Source: Phragmites australis (Eukaryota > Streptophyta > Magnoliopsida > Poales > Poaceae). From it: a stretch of 64,000 nt of DNA. This document shows, piece after piece, positions 61,001-64,000 of the stretch (within the stretch, counting starts at the first letter, position 1; each line of letters opens with the position of its first letter). Location of the stretch: NCBI RefSeq assembly GCF_958298935.1, contig NC_084929.1, forward strand, positions 31,375,501 through 31,439,500, read 5' to 3'. The position numbers were made by a program, and so were the translations under genes. Below the pieces are notes generated by a model. The model saw nothing but the letters and a program-made list of their open reading frames with translations, did not search any database and had not been told where the DNA came from.

Positions 61001-61424
61001 TTTACCTGAAATATGAAATAGGTCATGTTTCAGTGTGTGTTTAATTTTTTTACATAACCTAAGTAGCATATTTTTGCTCTTCTTCAATAAGGTTTCTAGC
61101 ATCTTAAATGTTACTATGTAAAAGCAAGTTTTAGTTATGGCTGAGACAAATTTTTCCATAGTTCTTAAGAAATTTTGTTTCTACTTTCCATGAGAAAAAT
61201 TTCTGATTATCATCAAGCAATTTTACAGAAGCACTCCAAGCAATTTTTCTGATGATGTAAATACTATGAAGTGATACGAAATAACTCTCACGTAGGCACT
61301 TTTGCAATTATATTTTATTCACACATATTGTCAATAATCTATATGACAAAATGAGGTTTTGATTGTTTATCTTTGCATGTCTTTTGTGGAATTTCCAAAT
61401 ATTGTAAGAGAATGGCAAGGGGAA
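58056..61424. other. AT-rich intergenic region
   Basis: No gene, tRNA or bounded element was recognised. The sequence has a scattered vocabulary of short motifs (for example CATCAAGCATTTTACA and CATCAAGCAATTTTACA near 60534 and 61214), which suggests old repetitive DNA. Confidence 0.45.
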
Positions 61425-63277
61425 CACTATTAAAAAAAACCTTATTACAGACGGTTTTAAACTCTTGTTATAGATGGGGTTTTCGAGCCATCTTAAAAAA
61501 AGCGTATGTGGTATTAAGATACCATAACGGGTAAAAATCCGTCTGTAACTTAGTCAGTCACAAACGGTTTTTAAAGAAAACCATATATAATCTATGTAAA
61601 AGGGCAAATAAACATCAGTTGTCTAACTCTACTCCACAACTAATGAATCTAGTAATCTAACTGTGCGGATGTATCACCATGAATATGGATTATGTAACTA
61701 TGTTTAGAACATATATTGAGGAATGTAGATTTATTTATTATGCAACTCTGGCATATTTCTGATGACGACAGATAAAAAAAAGCAATCCTGATATTGTATA
61801 AAATTGTATCAAAAATCAAGATAAACCAGTGTAATACAACTCTAGTCTAGCATATTCCTTATGATAACTGTTATCAAAATACATTCTAGAATTGCAGAAA
61901 GGCTACGTTAAAGATCAAGGCAAGCAGTTATAACACAACTAAAAATGAAAAACTGGTCTGAAGCTAGTGATAAATTCAACTAGTGATTGAAACTTTAACT
62001 TGAACTGGATCTTTTGAGCTTAAATTTAACTTATGTTAGAGTTGAATGTAGCCGACTAGAATGTTTAGCTGCATTTTCCTCCAACGGGAAGGACAAATGA
62101 CTGCCTGTAGAGCTTGTACCATATGTTTGAACACCCTAACTTAGTATTAAGGGACTGAGCCACATCAAACTTATCATCCAAGTCATTACCCCTCCTCTGT
62201 GAACATGCAGTTTTAGAATTGTAATCACATTCATCGCTTAAATTGGGTGATTGTACGTGGTAGTCACCTGGCTGGATGGGACGTTGAAGCCGTTGACGAA
62301 GATGGAGACCCCAGCAAACAAGCCTCCGGTGGCCGCACCGGAGGTGGATGCGTAGGTGTCGAACTGTGCAACAAGCTTCCTGTTCTTTACGGCCACATAG
62401 CTGCTGAAGTTGGCGAACAGGGAGGAGGAGAAGCCACGGTGAGGGTTTTTTGTGGGGGTAGAGTCGGGGGCGGAAGGGGACGTGTTGCTATCGTCCCTCG
62501 CGAGGCGCAGCAAGGCTGCCGCCCCCATCGGCCGAGCACGATGGCTGAAGGAGGTGGAGCTCATGGCGGGTGGTCTGCCACTCCTGGAAGTGCTCCGTCG
62601 CCGTTTCCTGCACCGCCACCGACGGCTCCCACTTCAGCCATCGGCTCCCCGTGCAATAGATGAATCACACGTGAGCAGCCTGAGCAGCCCGGCGTCGGCC
62701 CCGACGCCTGTGGGGGAGGTTGGGGAGGGGAGGAGCAACAAGGACGGGGATGGCGGGTCCCCCGAGTGGTGTGGGGGTAGCGAGGCCATGGCTAGGACCA
62801 AACCCTATCAGCAAGGATGGGGATTTTGGTGTGGATTGAGTGCTAGCGAGAGACAAGAGAGGGAGGGGGGGGGGAGGAGATGGTGATGGTTGAGAGGGAT
62901 GTCTGTTAGGGTTAGAAGGTTTTATATATGTGTAATTCACTAGTCTGGTTGGACCTTCTGTATTACATATGATTTTTTTAAAACCGTTTGTGATATCCAT
63001 GCGTAACAAAGAGATATATTTGTAAAAAGTCGTCTGTAATATATCACAGACGTATTTTTTATAAAAGAACAATCTGTAACTTCATCTCTATCTCAGATGG
63101 TTTTTGGTAAAAAAATATTTCTGCTGGTAGTAGAGATGGTTTCACATAAAATTGTCTGTGGTATGTATTATACTAAGACGACATGTTTCTAATATAGATA
63201 CTTTTTGTTAAGAACTGTATGTGACTTGACTCTTAGTGATGATTCAGAAAAACCCGTCTGGGCTTTCTTTAGTAGTG
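61425..63277 (-). mobile_element. CACTA element carrying a captured REV1 exon
   Basis: It begins CACTATTAAAAAAAACC and ends TTTCTTTAGTAGTG, so both termini show CACTA, with an exact 3-bp duplication GAA (61422-61424 and 63278-63280). Subterminal motifs such as ACAGACGGTTTT, CCGTCTGTAA and AAACCGTTTGTGA recur in both orientations near each end, as in CACTA elements. It is only 1853 bp and has no transposase. The centre (62238-62900) is GC-rich gene sequence, part of which is a REV1 exon on the minus strand. Confidence 0.88.
62268..62564 (-). pseudogene. Captured first-exon fragment of REV1
   Basis: Minus-strand frame with FSSYVAVKNRKLVAQFDTYA followed, after a short spacer, by GLFAGVSIFVNGFNVPSSQ. 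These are the segments just before and at the start of the BRCT domain of plant REV1, a translesion DNA polymerase and dCMP transferase. The frame stops matching exactly at a GTGACT splice donor (62268/62267), where the native exon would end. Further REV1 exons are absent. Inside a CACTA transposon this is a transduplicated fragment, not a working gene. A plausible ATG opens at 62564, but the first 40 residues are not typical. The identification is from memory of the family, not from a search. Confidence 0.7.
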
Positions 63278-64000
63278 GAAAGAAAATTTTATTAGCACAC
63301 TAAGCTGATTTGCGAGGATACAAGGAGCAGTTCAGAGCTGAAATTTGTTTGTGGCATAGAAATTGCATATACTACGTTTTGACCAAGATGATTCTGGCGC
63401 GATAATGATTTCTTATGAGTCTAGAAACTATGATCCAATATTCACCTAGAAACTTTTTCTGCGCATGTTTTTCATGAGAATGATGTGTTTGCAAAATGTG
63501 AAACAGACGAGAACTTTGTTTCAGCTCTAATTTGAGGGTGGCATATCTGACAACTTTAGATTTGCCTGGTGTGCATACCTGAACTCATCTTTTTCCTGTT
63601 GTTGCATCTTTTTTTTTTTTCTGATGATGCAAATTTGTTTGGGCAAACAAGACGCAGAAGTGACGAGTTTGCCTATGCGTTCAAACTCCATCAGGTGCAT
63701 CGATCGATGTGCTCAGAATTGCGTGCAGGGTCGGGAAAAGGTTGGGAACCGTATCACATATGGGCGACTCGCTTTGTGGGTCCAGGCTAGGAGTCTGTGC
63801 TCGGTGTGCGTCCGGGCTGCGATGAAATGAGAAAATTTCTACAAAAGAAAAAATCTCGTATAGACTTGTCGGTTAACCAAAAATAATGTGTGTGCCGGGA
63901 CGCTATAAAATGGCCATGTGAAGACTAATTGAATCCATCTTTTTGGCCTGGCTTGTAAAAATTTCCGGGCCAATATTTACACCAGTTTTGAGCCAACCAG
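63278..64000. other. Intergenic sequence after the CACTA element
   Basis: AT-rich, resembling the DNA before 61424, into which the CACTA element inserted. No gene is recognised. Confidence 0.45.

Overview
This is nuclear DNA from a flowering plant, almost certainly a grass. The grounds are Stowaway, Tourist/Harbinger, hAT and CACTA elements, a Tat-type Gypsy retrotransposon carrying an antisense accessory gene, GC-rich first exons, and spliced genes of plant type. The genus cannot be fixed from the sequence alone.

Three genes look intact, and their exon chains were rebuilt with canonical GT/AG sites and continuous phase. (1) Minus strand, 15439 to 11012: a 661-aa CCCH zinc-finger protein resembling the Arabidopsis FES1/C3H27 group. 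(2) Plus strand, 41746-46467: a 499-aa RING1-type Polycomb E3 ligase with a C3HC4 RING and a C-terminal RAWUL-like domain. (3) Plus strand, 48139-50243: a 398-aa PrmA-type ribosomal protein L11 methyltransferase with a probable organelle transit peptide. A fourth locus, minus strand 53038 to 51177, is a decayed gene for the peroxisomal processing protease DEG15. Its ends survive, including a C-terminal SKI peroxisomal signal, but the middle is missing and two stops interrupt it.

Layout. 1-11000: intergenic DNA with a Stowaway MITE, a Harbinger-like element, two 5'-truncated RTE-type LINEs, and some unidentified exon-like pieces on the minus strand. 11012-15439: the CCCH gene, with a 298-bp solo LTR in intron 1. 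17225-33320: a three-level nest. A 14.3-kb Gypsy element (TSD GTGCC) sits in a hAT element (TSD TTGTCGCC), which sits in a small element with inverted-repeat ends and an array of hairpins. 33537-39849: a 5'-truncated L1-type LINE with a 15-bp target duplication, split by a 2.36-kb solo LTR (TSD TGCTG). 41746-53038: gene-rich block (RING1, PrmA, DEG15 pseudogene). 53039-64000: gene-poor, with a second, inverted solo LTR and a 1.85-kb CACTA element (TSD GAA) that carries a captured first exon of the DNA-repair gene REV1.

The host genes are unrelated housekeeping or chromatin genes and form no pathway. The least ordinary content is in the mobile DNA: the antisense gene of the Gypsy element with its own TATA box, intron and coiled coil; the 73-bp tandem array that differs in copy number between its LTRs; the hairpin and palindrome arrays; and the captured REV1 exon.
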